Shown here: in pieces, positions 27,101 to 38,059 of the stretch
How positions within the stretch are numbered: position 1 is the stretch's first letter
Layout of the letters: the number at the start of each line of letters is the position of its first letter
Source of the DNA: Oscillospiraceae bacterium
GTDB taxonomy: Bacteria > Bacillota > Clostridia > Oscillospirales > Acutalibacteraceae
Length of the DNA stretch: 64,000 nucleotides
Reading direction: 5' to 3'
NCBI GenBank assembly: GCA_015065845.1
Contig: SVPQ01000006.1
Span: 26,953-90,952, forward strand
Position numbers and translations under genes: made by a program
Notes under the pieces: model-generated
The model's database searches: none
The model's input: only the letters and a program-made list of their open reading frames with translations
Told to the model about the DNA's origin: nothing

Positions 27101-27336
27101 ATAACATTGTTATTGAGACAATTAAAGATGCAGAAGATGGTAATGGCATTATTGTCCGTGCTTATGAAACATGGAACAGTAAGACTAAAACAACATTTAC
27201 TTTCTCTGACGAAATTAAAAATGCTACTGAATGTAATCTTATTGAAGATGGTGCAGAAGAAGTTAAATTTAGTGGTAAAACATTAGAAACTGAATTCAAA
27301 CCATTTGAAATCAAGACATTCAGAATTAAGTTTTAA
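24187..27336 (+). CDS. Alpha-mannosidase, glycoside hydrolase family 38
   Basis: 1049 residues from the ATG at 24187, which has AGGAG upstream; an in-frame TTG at 24148 is rejected. The zinc-binding segment GHTHIDVAWLWR is near residue 250, the nucleophile lies in MWLPDVFGYSAAIPQ near 360, and HFSPCEDANRDERKDY follows. C-terminal beta domains complete the fold. There is no signal peptide, so it is probably cytoplasmic and trims alpha-mannosides imported from host or plant glycans. The next gene starts 12 bases after its stop, suggesting shared transcription. Confidence 0.95.
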   Translation: MAHFDVDFLDKNSERYMLSRRIRKIRDIIKSEYFIKESVSTGDFYIRDGQYSFDQRTEGEWKPFKANCDYWGYEECYCWFKQTVTIPENFKGEKVIYQFKPYFDDGRWDQVNPQFIVWINGEMKQGIDSNHQYITITECAEGGETLEIYINAYTDPWEYRGQVQLGAFLQVLDTDAVRVYYDIASPLEVTNYYDGDSTVRVNLIKHLNIACNMLDIDSGDRTSFKETAKAASAYLNENIYGKKHEATAWSIGHTHIDVAWLWRLRQTRDKAGRSFATVLKLMEEYPDYKFMSSQAQLYDYVKQDYPELFERIKEKVKEGRWEVEGSMWVEADTNVASGEALVRQFLVGKKFFKEEFGLDNKIMWLPDVFGYSAAIPQLIKKCGMEYFMTTKISWNEYNKFPYDTFMWKGIDGTEVLSHFSPCEDANRDERKDYQTTYNAYLRPGYIIGGNKRYSQKDLGRDYLCTFGFGDGGGGPTVDMLEHGKRMTKGIEGCPNVKIAPSLDFFRHLENQVKDNKYLPSWSGELYLELHRGTLTSQARNKKYNRKTECLFHDVETLSAIAKKETGFSYPAERILENWKLILLNQFHDILPGSSIKEVYEDSKVQYESVLADGTEMTASAEAALISEINLENDSLVVFNTTGFNRKDAIVSDIPVETDFRIFDGETEIAYQKTYDGKIVFVAEIPAKGYKAFAIKEGTPSFNAITTKENSVETKYFAVEFTNGDITKLVHKETGRDVANGNALGKIRAFQDRPFNHEAWDIKPYFQEKEFDLEFIGAEIVEQGAVRVVYKVDKKIRNSIVSEYYNIYSDLERIDVDYKTDWKETHVVLKADYPVDVNTTKATFDIQFGNIERSTTENTKAEFAQFETSMHKWVDLSDNGFGLSVINDCKYGCTVKNGHIMATLLRCQTRPNTVQDREYHEFTLSIYPHAKNVASSDVVKEAFNVNYPAYAVFAKANSGKLPSVYSFVSADKDNIVIETIKDAEDGNGIIVRAYETWNSKTKTTFTFSDEIKNATECNLIEDGAEEVKFSGKTLETEFKPFEIKTFRIKF

Positions 27337-27348
27337 GGAAAATTTATA

Positions 27349-27924
27349 ATGGGTTACAGTTTTTTTGCAATGCTTTCTCGTATGAAATATATTGACCGTT
27401 GGGCGTTAATGAGAAATACTGAAAGCGAAAATTTAGACAGTCATTCAAAAGAAGTTGCGGTAATTGCTCACGCACTTGCAGTTATCGGCAATGTAAGATT
27501 AGGTAAAAACTACAATGCCGACAGAGCTGCAGTTTTAGGGCTTTACCACGATGCACACGAAATAATAACTGGTGATATGCCAACACCTGTAAAGTACCAG
27601 AATGAAAAGATTTTAGGTGCTTTTAAAGAGATTGAAGATTGTGCAACAGAAAGACTTGTTTCAATGTTGCCTGATGATTTGAAAACTGAATTTATGAGTG
27701 CTTTAACGGGTGAGAACGACAAAGAGTTATTGCCACTCGTTAAGGCGGCAGACAAATTAAGTGCTTTAATTAAATGTATTGATGAACGAAAAGCAGGTAA
27801 CAGTGAATTTAAAAAAGCAGAGAAATCTACAAAGAAAAAAATTCTTGAATTAAACTTACAGGAAGCAAATATCTTTTTAGAGGAATTTATTCCAGCGTAT
27901 GAATTGACGCTTGACCAATTATAA
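27349..27924 (+). CDS. yfbR: YfbR-type HD-domain 5'-deoxynucleotidase
   Basis: 191 residues. The sequence FFAMLSRMKYIDRWALMRN, ENLDSHSKEVAVIAHALA and LYHDAHEIITGDMPTPVKY matches YfbR, with His and the HD pair as metal ligands, and later AADKLSALIKCIDE. The E. coli enzyme removes phosphate from deoxynucleoside 5'-monophosphates. It lies 12 bp behind the mannosidase with a weak AAGG site, so the two are likely one transcript without obvious shared function. The gene ends in a repeat island. Confidence 0.93.
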   Translation: MGYSFFAMLSRMKYIDRWALMRNTESENLDSHSKEVAVIAHALAVIGNVRLGKNYNADRAAVLGLYHDAHEIITGDMPTPVKYQNEKILGAFKEIEDCATERLVSMLPDDLKTEFMSALTGENDKELLPLVKAADKLSALIKCIDERKAGNSEFKKAEKSTKKKILELNLQEANIFLEEFIPAYELTLDQL

Positions 27925-28175
27925 TTTAGGAAACAGGAAACAGGAAACAGGAAACAGGAAACAGGAAACAGGAAACAGGGAACAGGGAACAGGGGTTTTC
28001 TAATTGCTAATGTGTATTTGGAATTAAGCGTTCACAAAACAATTATTATAATTAAATAAAAACAATGTTATCCTATCATTTAAAGTTTGGTTTTATCACC
28101 TACTAAAAATGATAGGATAAATTTATTTCTACTGCTTCCTATTTTCTGTTTCCTGTTTCCTTTTTCCTGCTTCCT
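27914..28175. repeat. Composite repeat island 7, with the longest GGAAACA array
   Basis: AATTATAATT, a 10-bp palindrome, covers the yfbR stop. Then comes an almost pure array of nine 7-bp units GGAAACA drifting to GGGAACA (27928-27993). The hairpin copy is at 28068-28120, and complementary units TTTCCTG/CTTCCTG/TTTCTG follow at 28131-28175. With the promoter region below, this fills the 27925-28311 gap. Confidence 0.85.
28068..28120. repeat. Window-wide hairpin, copy in island 7
   Basis: Arms TTATCCTATCATTTAAAGTT and CTACTAAAAATGATAGGATAA. The arms are conserved near the tips, while the central part (TTTGGTTTTATCACC) is unique to this copy. Confidence 0.8.
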
Positions 28176-28186
28176 GAAAAAAGTTC

Positions 28187-28260
28187 TTGACAAAGAACTT
28201 TTTTCGTGTTATATTCAAACTGTGATAGGTGTGATAGCACAGTTGTATTACACTTGTAAT
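28187..28260 (+). promoter_or_regulatory. Promoter and candidate operators of the GntR-ABC operon
   Basis: TTGACA (28187-28192), 17 bp, TATATT (28210-28215). Overlapping the start point is AACTGTG (28218-28224) with its inverted match CACAGTT (28238-28244). A second dyad ATTACA-CT-TGTAAT lies at 28247-28260. YtrA-type GntR repressors usually control their own operon through such sites. Confidence 0.72.
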
Positions 28261-28292
28261 TTTGCATTTTGCATTTTGCATTTTGAATTTTT
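28257..28292. repeat. Heptamer array TTTTGCA before the GntR gene
   Basis: Units AATTTTGCA then TTTTGCA, TTTTGCA, TTTTGAA in register, a period of 7 bp. The array lies between the candidate operators and the GGGAGGTG ribosome site, so it is in the operon's leader. Confidence 0.72.
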
Positions 28293-28311
28293 TAATGGGA
28301 GGTGTTAAGTT

Positions 28312-28686
28312 ATGATTATTATTAACCCGAGAAGTCGTACTCCGATATTTGAGCAGATAAAAGAGCAGATAATCAATAAAATCAATCTCGGGGAGTTAAA
28401 GCCTGATGATAAGTTACCATCTATAAGGCAATTAGCGTCAGACTTGAATCTTAATGTAAACACAGTAAAAAGGGCATTTCAGGAACTTGAAACAGAAAGG
28501 GTAACATATTCTGTTGCAGGTAAAGGCGTTTTCGTAAGTGAAAAAGCAATTAAAAACGAACTTGTAATTGAAAACGCAGAAAATGAATTGAAACGAGTGC
28601 TTTCTTCGTCAAAAGCAAGGGGAGTTTCTTTAGAACAGGTTATAAACATAGCCAAAAATATTTATGAAGAGGATGATGCACAATGA
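28312..28686 (+). CDS. GntR-family regulator, YtrA subfamily
   Basis: 124 residues: a winged-helix domain (PIFEQIKEQIINKINLGELK, KLPSIRQLASDLNLNVNTVK) and only a short C-terminal tail of about 45 residues, which defines the YtrA subfamily. These are usually autorepressors of ABC-transporter operons that respond to cell-envelope antibiotics. GGGAGGTG precedes the ATG, and the stop overlaps the ATPase start in an ATGA, so the pair is translationally coupled. Confidence 0.93.
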   Translation: MIIINPRSRTPIFEQIKEQIINKINLGELKPDDKLPSIRQLASDLNLNVNTVKRAFQELETERVTYSVAGKGVFVSEKAIKNELVIENAENELKRVLSSSKARGVSLEQVINIAKNIYEEDDAQ

Positions 28687-29591
28687 TTAAAATAAATTCA
28701 GTTACTAAAAAATACGATGATTTTACCGCAGTTGAAAATATCAATATTGAAATACAGGATACATCAGTTTTTGCACTTACAGGTTTTAACGGTAGTGGTA
28801 AAACAACTTTACTTAATATCTGTGCAGGTGTGGTAAAGGCTACAAGTGGTGAAGTTTTGCTTGATGGCAATGACGCATTTGATAACGATAAAGAAAGAAA
28901 AAATCTTTTCTATATTTCAGATAATATGTTTTTCCCACCAACATCAACAATAAAAAGTGGTGCAAAGTTTTACGCAAATTATTATGAGAATTTCAGTTTT
29001 GATGTTTTTAATGCAATTTTAAGTATATTTGGTTTGAATGAAAAACTTACAATAAAAAGTCTTTCAAAAGGTATGAAAAAACAAGTTCAATTAGCAATTG
29101 GTTTTGCCGCTAAACCAAAATATCTTTTAATAGACGAAACATTTGACGGACTTGACCCACATAAAAAGGAATTACTTAAAAAACTTATTTTAGAGTACAT
29201 AAATGAAACAGGTGCTTCAATTGTTATTGCATCACACAATCTTACAGAAGTTTCAGATATTTGCGACCATATTGCAATACTCAATGGTAAAAATGTAATT
29301 CTCAACTGTGCAATTGAAGATGTAAGTGAAAAATTCAGAAAAGTTTTAGTTACATTTAAAAATGAAGTTACCGAAAATGATTTGGCACATATTAACTACC
29401 ACAGAATAAAACTAAGTGGTAAAACTGCTATGATGACTATTTGTGGTAATGTGGAAAACGAACTTGTAAAACTCGAAAGTATGGGTGTTGAGTCAATAGA
29501 AAGCGAAAGACTCACACTTGAAGAAGTATTTATTGAAGAAACGGAGGCGGCAAGTGAAAATGAAAAAATCAAATCTATCTTCAAAAAATAA
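28683..29591 (+). CDS. ABC transporter ATP-binding protein
   Basis: 302 residues. Walker A GFNGSGKTTLL is near residue 36, the signature is LSKGMKKQ near 122 (a common variant of LSGGQ), and Walker B LLIDETFDGLDP is near 147, followed by the switch His in ASHN. A C-terminal extension of about 80 residues follows. It resembles YtrB/CcmA-type exporters. It is expected to energise the two membrane proteins encoded downstream, and its 3' end overlaps the next gene by 38 bp. Confidence 0.94.
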   Translation: MIKINSVTKKYDDFTAVENINIEIQDTSVFALTGFNGSGKTTLLNICAGVVKATSGEVLLDGNDAFDNDKERKNLFYISDNMFFPPTSTIKSGAKFYANYYENFSFDVFNAILSIFGLNEKLTIKSLSKGMKKQVQLAIGFAAKPKYLLIDETFDGLDPHKKELLKKLILEYINETGASIVIASHNLTEVSDICDHIAILNGKNVILNCAIEDVSEKFRKVLVTFKNEVTENDLAHINYHRIKLSGKTAMMTICGNVENELVKLESMGVESIESERLTLEEVFIEETEAASENEKIKSIFKK

Positions 29592-31947
29592 AAATTTCGA
29601 TTTAGTAAATTTTATGGCGGGTAATGGAGTGATATGGTTGCTTCTCATATTATCAGCATTTATAATTTTCTCATTTGTTGTAGGTTCTAACCCGGTGTAT
29701 GATTTAAGTCAGGTGTATGAGGTGTACCCTGTAAAAGAACATGGCTATTGCTTTTCAACAGGTTATAATTCTGAGTATATTGCCATTCTTTTTATTGCTG
29801 CAGTTTTGGGTATTACTTCATTCAGTTTTTTAACCAATAAACAACAGGGTGTAACAATGCTCAGTTTACCTCTAAAACGAAGTAAACTCTTTAACCAGAA
29901 AGTTATTTTACCAATTTGTGGTTTAGCGGTAATTGTAATTGTAACTAAAGGAATTATGATAGGCTACAATATAAGAAAATTTGGTGTAAATAATGAGTTG
30001 ATTTTGCAAGGTATAACAGATATTGTTATTTCTTTAAAATATGTGCTTTTAGGTTTTACCGCATTTTGTGTGAGTGCAGTTACTTGTGGTAAAAAAATAG
30101 AAATGGCTTTTGGTGGTATTTCTTTAATTGCAATTATGCCTACAGTGTACAGTCTTGTTGACACAGTACTCAGTATGTTCCTTTATGGGTACGACTCAAT
30201 CTTTTATTCAACAACAAAAGCTTACAGTGACTACATATTTATTCTTGACCCTACAAGAGAAATTACACTTTTATCATGGTTGTATGAAAGTGTGGAACTT
30301 AGCATTGAAAAATTAATCGTTAATGCAATCTGGATTGTAGCATTAATTCTGACATTGGTTTTCACCAAAAGATATTTTATCAAAAACTTTAAAGCAGAAA
30401 AAATTGAAATGAAGGCAACCAATAAACCGATGATTGCTATAATTGGTGCTACTGTATCTTTATTTGTTTCTGAAATAGTTATAGGCATTCTTACAGACGA
30501 AATACTTTTTGAAAGCCGTGAAATGACAAGTGGCGGTTACATAGGCTTATTATTTGTTTTAACTGTTGTTTTTGCTTTCCTTACAATTTGTCTTATAGAA
30601 ACAAGTTTCAGATTAAACAAAAACAAATTAATTTCAGTTTTATCACCGCTTTCAGTAATTATTTTAACTTTAGCGTTTGCCTTTTCAGGTGGTTTAGGTT
30701 ACGAAAACAGAATACCTGACACAGAAGATATTAAATCTATTGAAATTTCTACAACATTTTATGGTAGTGATATGTTCAATACAGAAAGTTTTCCGAGTGT
30801 TCTGGATGGTTTCCCTGAATATAATATGACTTTAACTAGTGAAAATGATTTTAAAGTAATAACAGAAATACATAAGTTAACATTAGAAAATCGGGACACA
30901 GATACTTTTGAGGGTTTTTGTGTAAATTATGTGCTTAAAGATGGCAGAACTATGAGTCGTGTTTATTACGATTTGAGTGAAGAATCTGCCGGAAAACTTC
31001 TCACACTCTGGAAAACAGATGCAACTAAAAAAGAAGTAGAAGAATATTTACTTATAAACAAACCAACCAATGCTTACGGTACTCTGGGTGAGGGCGACAG
31101 TTATTATAATGAGGCTTATAATTTTTATGAAGTTCCCTATTCTTGTTTTAATTACGACCAGAACACTGTTTTTGTAGTTTCAAAGCAAAACACAGGAACA
31201 AGTATAAAAGATAAACTCAACAAAGAAAGTTTTGAACAGATTAAAGAAGCAATCTACAAAGATTACTGCGAACTTTCAGCAGATGAGTGGTTTAAACCAA
31301 CAAAAACTTATGGTGCTCTTGTTTTCACTTATGATGACAGATATGATTATGTAGAGTATGATTCTGACGAAGTTTTGTATGAAGATGAGACTATAGCAGG
31401 GACTGCAGAAACTAAGACGGATAAGGTTTTATGGGGTGGTTTTTCAGATTATGAACAGGTTGTAATTCCTGTTACTGATGAAATGAAAAACACAGTTGCA
31501 GTTTTAAAATCTCTCAATTTATATCAGTATTTAACTGATACAAAAGCAGAAATTGACCATATAGTTATAGCAGATGCAAAAGAGTATTTTGAATGGAAAA
31601 AATCTCAGAATATTGAAAATGGACTCTATTATGGTGAGGATAGTTATTCAGTTAATTTTATTCCTGATTCGGATTTAGAAGGCGATATGCTCTTCTTTGG
31701 TAAAACGAAAGATAAGGTTTATGATGAATTAACAGGCGATACTGATGTGATTATTGAAGATTATGAGTCAATTCTTGATTTTTACGATTGCTCTACCGCA
31801 CCTGTTGAAGAAATTAAAAACTCAAAAGAAATGTACACTCTTTTGACAAAAGCACACATCAAATATTACGATGAAGAATTAAAGGGTAAGATTATATTTG
31901 TATATTATCGTTATGGAATAGACTCGGCGTATTATATTCCGGCGTAA
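29554..31947 (+). CDS. ABC-transporter-associated membrane protein with large C-terminal domain (copy 1)
   Basis: 797 residues from the GTG at 29554, chosen because GGAGG is six bases upstream; the ATG two codons later is the alternative. There are about seven membrane helices between residues 20 and 400. They include a segment shared with copy 2 (KQQGVTMLSLPLKRSKLFNQK against NHARAVLLQPKKRGAIFNNK). A helix ending in FSGGLGYENRIPD is followed by an acidic extracytoplasmic domain of about 380 residues. It is probably the permease of the YtrA-regulated transporter. The C-terminal domain is unfamiliar to me; DUF6449-like is a guess. Confidence 0.78.
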   Translation: MKMKKSNLSSKNKNFDLVNFMAGNGVIWLLLILSAFIIFSFVVGSNPVYDLSQVYEVYPVKEHGYCFSTGYNSEYIAILFIAAVLGITSFSFLTNKQQGVTMLSLPLKRSKLFNQKVILPICGLAVIVIVTKGIMIGYNIRKFGVNNELILQGITDIVISLKYVLLGFTAFCVSAVTCGKKIEMAFGGISLIAIMPTVYSLVDTVLSMFLYGYDSIFYSTTKAYSDYIFILDPTREITLLSWLYESVELSIEKLIVNAIWIVALILTLVFTKRYFIKNFKAEKIEMKATNKPMIAIIGATVSLFVSEIVIGILTDEILFESREMTSGGYIGLLFVLTVVFAFLTICLIETSFRLNKNKLISVLSPLSVIILTLAFAFSGGLGYENRIPDTEDIKSIEISTTFYGSDMFNTESFPSVLDGFPEYNMTLTSENDFKVITEIHKLTLENRDTDTFEGFCVNYVLKDGRTMSRVYYDLSEESAGKLLTLWKTDATKKEVEEYLLINKPTNAYGTLGEGDSYYNEAYNFYEVPYSCFNYDQNTVFVVSKQNTGTSIKDKLNKESFEQIKEAIYKDYCELSADEWFKPTKTYGALVFTYDDRYDYVEYDSDEVLYEDETIAGTAETKTDKVLWGGFSDYEQVVIPVTDEMKNTVAVLKSLNLYQYLTDTKAEIDHIVIADAKEYFEWKKSQNIENGLYYGEDSYSVNFIPDSDLEGDMLFFGKTKDKVYDELTGDTDVIIEDYESILDFYDCSTAPVEEIKNSKEMYTLLTKAHIKYYDEELKGKIIFVYYRYGIDSAYYIPA

Positions 31948-32013
31948 TTACAACTAATGATTTAATCGGAGGGGGAAAGAAGCACTTTCCCCACTCTGAA
32001 TGGGGGCTTAAAT

Positions 32014-34272
32014 ATGAAAAATAAAGAAAGTATATTGAAGAAAGAAATAGATGTTGCTAATTTAAGCGTTTCAATTATTCCTACAATTGCTTTTATAATT
32101 GTTTTTGCACTTGCGTTTTCTGTAAGTGTATTGGGTGAATATTATGTTAATAATGGGTTCGATTTAGTGCACGATGTAAAAAGTTTATCAAGAGATTATC
32201 TCATATTGAGCTATCTTGATTTTGATGTACTTATAACTCTTATAGGCGGTGCTTTTATAGCATTGTGGAACTTCTCATTTTTGCTTAATAAAAATCACGC
32301 AAGAGCAGTTTTATTGCAACCTAAAAAGAGGGGTGCGATATTTAACAACAAGGTAACTATTCCTTTAATAGCGCTTGTTTTAATTGTGATTGTTATTAAA
32401 ATTATCGCATTACTTGTAAATATTAAATATAATACTAACCTTGCTGATGGTTACATAGCACCATTTATTGCAAACGTACTTGTGTCTCTAACAACACTTT
32501 TCTGGGGCTATATGTGTGGTGTAGCAGGAACAATTTTACCAAACAGAAAAGTTGAAGCAATTCTTGGTGGCGTTTCACTTACTTTTTTCCCTAATGCTAT
32601 AATAAATATATTTAATTTTTCTGCGACTGCATTTTTGCGTGGTTACACATTTGAAAATTATGTTGATATGTTTGCATTAACAATTTTAGACCCATTAAGA
32701 GAATTTTTTAGTTATAGTTCATACAAAACACAAGGGTACATTTTTATTCATTCTGCAATATGGATTGTGGTATCTGTTATAGGTTTAATTTTAATAAAAA
32801 AATACTTCGAAAAGAATTATAAATTTGAAAACTGCGGTATGGTAAATAAAAATAAAGTTATTACCTTTGTCTCGGGCTTTTCTTTACCGATAGTTTTAAG
32901 CGGATATTTAACAGATGAACTCTTTCGCAACCTGAACCATAATGCTAATGTTATAAATATCAGTACAACATATAGGAATAATTTGTATTATGAACGACTT
33001 ATACCTGAAGAACCATTTATATTATTAGCAGTTTTTGTAGGCTTTGCTATAATTCTTTCGCTTGTTTTCAATATAATTACTACCGTGAAAATTGGTAACT
33101 TAAAAGAAAAAGCAAAACCTGTAATTGTAATATTGGGTAGCACAGTTATAATTTCTCTTGTTTGCTTAACAGGTGGTTTAGGGTACGAAAATAAATTGCC
33201 CAGTGTGGAAGATATAGAAACAGTAGAGGTTCAGGCACCTTACGATTTAGTTGAGAATAATGCCGAACTTATTGGTATGGCTGATTACTATGATGTTAAC
33301 ACGGCTGTTTTAAGAGAGGGCATTAAGTTTGATAATGCAGAAGATATTGAGAAAGTTCTTGCAATTCATTCTTTAGTATCAGAAGACAAGAATAAAGAAA
33401 CAACAGAGGGTATAAAATTTACTTATAAATTAAAAGATGGTTCAGTTATAGAAAGAAGTTACCGCTATATAAGTAAAGACTGTACAGAAGAAATTCTTAA
33501 ACTCTGGAATACAAACAAGGTTAAGGAATTATATAAAACGCTTTTATTAACCGGATGCAAAAAGGAAAATGAATTATATGGCATGTCACTCTTTGAAAAA
33601 AGTTGTTTTTCTATGCATGATGGTAATGTTTATATTCAATCAAAGGATGCTGTAGTTTCATCTTTAAAAGATGTGTTAAGTGAAAAAGAAATAAAGGAAT
33701 TAAAATCAGCACTTTATAAGGATATTACTTCACTAGCACATTTTGAATGGTTTAAACCAACTGAAAGTTATGGTTTATTACAATTCAGTCAAGAAGAACT
33801 TGCTGAGGGTAAATATTCATTTGTGATGACAGGTCAATCTACAATAGCATTTCAGGTTACAAAAGAAATGGTAAATACAGTAGAATTTTTAAAATCACAC
33901 GATTTAATGAAGTTCTTTGAAATTACAAGAGAACCTGTAAAAGCATATCTTGTAGATGCTAATGAGTTAGGGGAGTATTACAAAGACTTTTTACATGTAG
34001 TAGACAGTCTTGTTTACTGTGATTCCTACCCGATGCAACACAGAATGATGTTCGCAGCAGAAACTTCTGTTTCGAGGCATCTCTATATAGAAGATGCAGA
34101 ACCGATGTTTAATATAAACGAACCGTGGTGTAAAGAATTAACTACCGAAGAATATAAAGATTATATTGAAAAATCACACATCAAATATTTTTCAGGTGAG
34201 GGCGGTAAACTTTTAGTTGTTGCATACCCTGAAAGCAGTTGTGCGTATGCACTTGCAGTAATTGAGAATTAG
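32014..34272 (+). CDS. ABC-transporter-associated membrane protein with large C-terminal domain (copy 2)
   Basis: 752 residues, same plan as the preceding gene. It has seven or eight helices up to about residue 395, the shared border TGGLGYENKLPSVEDIETVE, and a C-terminal extracytoplasmic domain with HFEWFKPTESYGLL (copy 1: DEWFKPTKTYGALV) and KSHIKYFSGE (copy 1: KAHIKYYDEE). The two probably form a heterodimeric permease. GGGGG precedes the ATG. The 66-bp spacer after copy 1 holds a possible small stem (GGGGGAAAGAAGC with GCACTTTCCCC). The stop codon is inside a repeat island. Confidence 0.78.
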   Translation: MKNKESILKKEIDVANLSVSIIPTIAFIIVFALAFSVSVLGEYYVNNGFDLVHDVKSLSRDYLILSYLDFDVLITLIGGAFIALWNFSFLLNKNHARAVLLQPKKRGAIFNNKVTIPLIALVLIVIVIKIIALLVNIKYNTNLADGYIAPFIANVLVSLTTLFWGYMCGVAGTILPNRKVEAILGGVSLTFFPNAIINIFNFSATAFLRGYTFENYVDMFALTILDPLREFFSYSSYKTQGYIFIHSAIWIVVSVIGLILIKKYFEKNYKFENCGMVNKNKVITFVSGFSLPIVLSGYLTDELFRNLNHNANVINISTTYRNNLYYERLIPEEPFILLAVFVGFAIILSLVFNIITTVKIGNLKEKAKPVIVILGSTVIISLVCLTGGLGYENKLPSVEDIETVEVQAPYDLVENNAELIGMADYYDVNTAVLREGIKFDNAEDIEKVLAIHSLVSEDKNKETTEGIKFTYKLKDGSVIERSYRYISKDCTEEILKLWNTNKVKELYKTLLLTGCKKENELYGMSLFEKSCFSMHDGNVYIQSKDAVVSSLKDVLSEKEIKELKSALYKDITSLAHFEWFKPTESYGLLQFSQEELAEGKYSFVMTGQSTIAFQVTKEMVNTVEFLKSHDLMKFFEITREPVKAYLVDANELGEYYKDFLHVVDSLVYCDSYPMQHRMMFAAETSVSRHLYIEDAEPMFNINEPWCKELTTEEYKDYIEKSHIKYFSGEGGKLLVVAYPESSCAYALAVIEN

Positions 34273-34371
34273 TTGTCAGTTGTCAGTCGTCAGGAAATAG
34301 GAAACAGGAAACAGATAAAAGAAACTACACTCTATCATTTAAGATTTAACCTTAAACGAAAGAGTGTAGTT
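34259..34371. repeat. Composite repeat island 8
   Basis: TAATT-GAG-AATTA spans the stop of the upstream gene (34259-34271). Units AGTTGTC then GGAAATA/GGAAACA follow (34272-34316). The hairpin at 34323-34371 has different outer arms (AACTACACTCT / AGAGTGTAGTT) but keeps the inner ATCATTTAAG. The changed arms still pair perfectly, which points to compensatory change or arm replacement. Confidence 0.78.
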
Positions 34372-34433
34372 GTTTTTATTTATATTAAATTACAATCAAG
34401 TCAGAAGGGCTTCCGAAATTCTGCATTTTTCAT

Positions 34434-37469
<3,036 letters not shown>

Positions 37470-37478
37470 TTATAATTT

Positions 37479-37507
37479 ATTTTACCATTTACACTAATCT
37501 TTGTAAA
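37479..37507 (-). promoter_or_regulatory. Promoter of the beta-galactosidase gene
   Basis: On the minus strand TTTACA (37502-37507), 17 bp, TAAAAT (37479-37484). It is nine bases from the divergent promoter at 37516-37544. Confidence 0.68.
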
Positions 37508-37515
37508 GACAATAA

Positions 37516-37544
37516 TTGACAAAATCAAGCGAATTTAGTATTAT
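37516..37544 (+). promoter_or_regulatory. Promoter of the Lrp-aminotransferase pair
   Basis: TTGACA (37516-37521), 17 bp, TATTAT (37539-37544), 32 bp before the ATG. AAGGAG is the ribosome site. Confidence 0.82.
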
Positions 37545-37576
37545 ATAACACAGTTTTATATTTAAGGAGTCATTTT

Positions 37577-38059
37577 ATGAAATCGGAACTTTTAAAACTT
37601 TTGTGCCGTAATGCAAGATACACTAATGAAGAGTTAGCGGTTATGCTCGGCAGTGACGAAAAAACTGTTGAAAAAACTATTGAGGAATTAGAAAAAGAGG
37701 GTATTATAAGAGGCTACAAAGCAGTTATTGACTGGGATAGTTTTGACGATGCTTATGTTTCTGCAATAGTTGAATTAAATGTTGTACCTAAGGCAGATTT
37801 AGGTTTTGAAGAAGTTGCAGAAAAAGTTATGTCTTACCACGAGGTTGAATCTGTTTATTTAATGTCCGGCTCTTATGACCTTAATGTTGTTGTTAAAGGT
37901 AAAACGCTTCAGGATGTTGCTCGTTTTGTTGCAAGAGAACTTGCTACAATTGATTCTGTTACATCTACAACAACTCACTTCGTTATGAGAAGATATAAAG
38001 AAATGGATGTTCATTTGTGTGATATGGAGCACGATGACAGGGGGCAATTTTTATTATGA
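37577..38059 (+). CDS. Lrp/AsnC-family transcriptional regulator
   Basis: 160 residues. An N-terminal winged helix (NEELAVMLGSDEKTVEKTIE, KEGIIRGYKAVIDW) is followed by the RAM ligand-binding domain (VSAIVELNVVP, VESVYLMSGSYDLNVVVKG, TTTHFVMRRYKE). Members sense amino acids and form octamers. The coding end overlaps the aminotransferase start in an ATGA, so it probably regulates its partner gene in response to an amino acid. Confidence 0.94.
   Translation: MKSELLKLLCRNARYTNEELAVMLGSDEKTVEKTIEELEKEGIIRGYKAVIDWDSFDDAYVSAIVELNVVPKADLGFEEVAEKVMSYHEVESVYLMSGSYDLNVVVKGKTLQDVARFVARELATIDSVTSTTTHFVMRRYKEMDVHLCDMEHDDRGQFLL

Noticed and set aside
27928..27993. GGAAACA array as a CRISPR
   Set aside because: Units are only 7 bp with no spacers and no cas genes; it is a simple tandem array.
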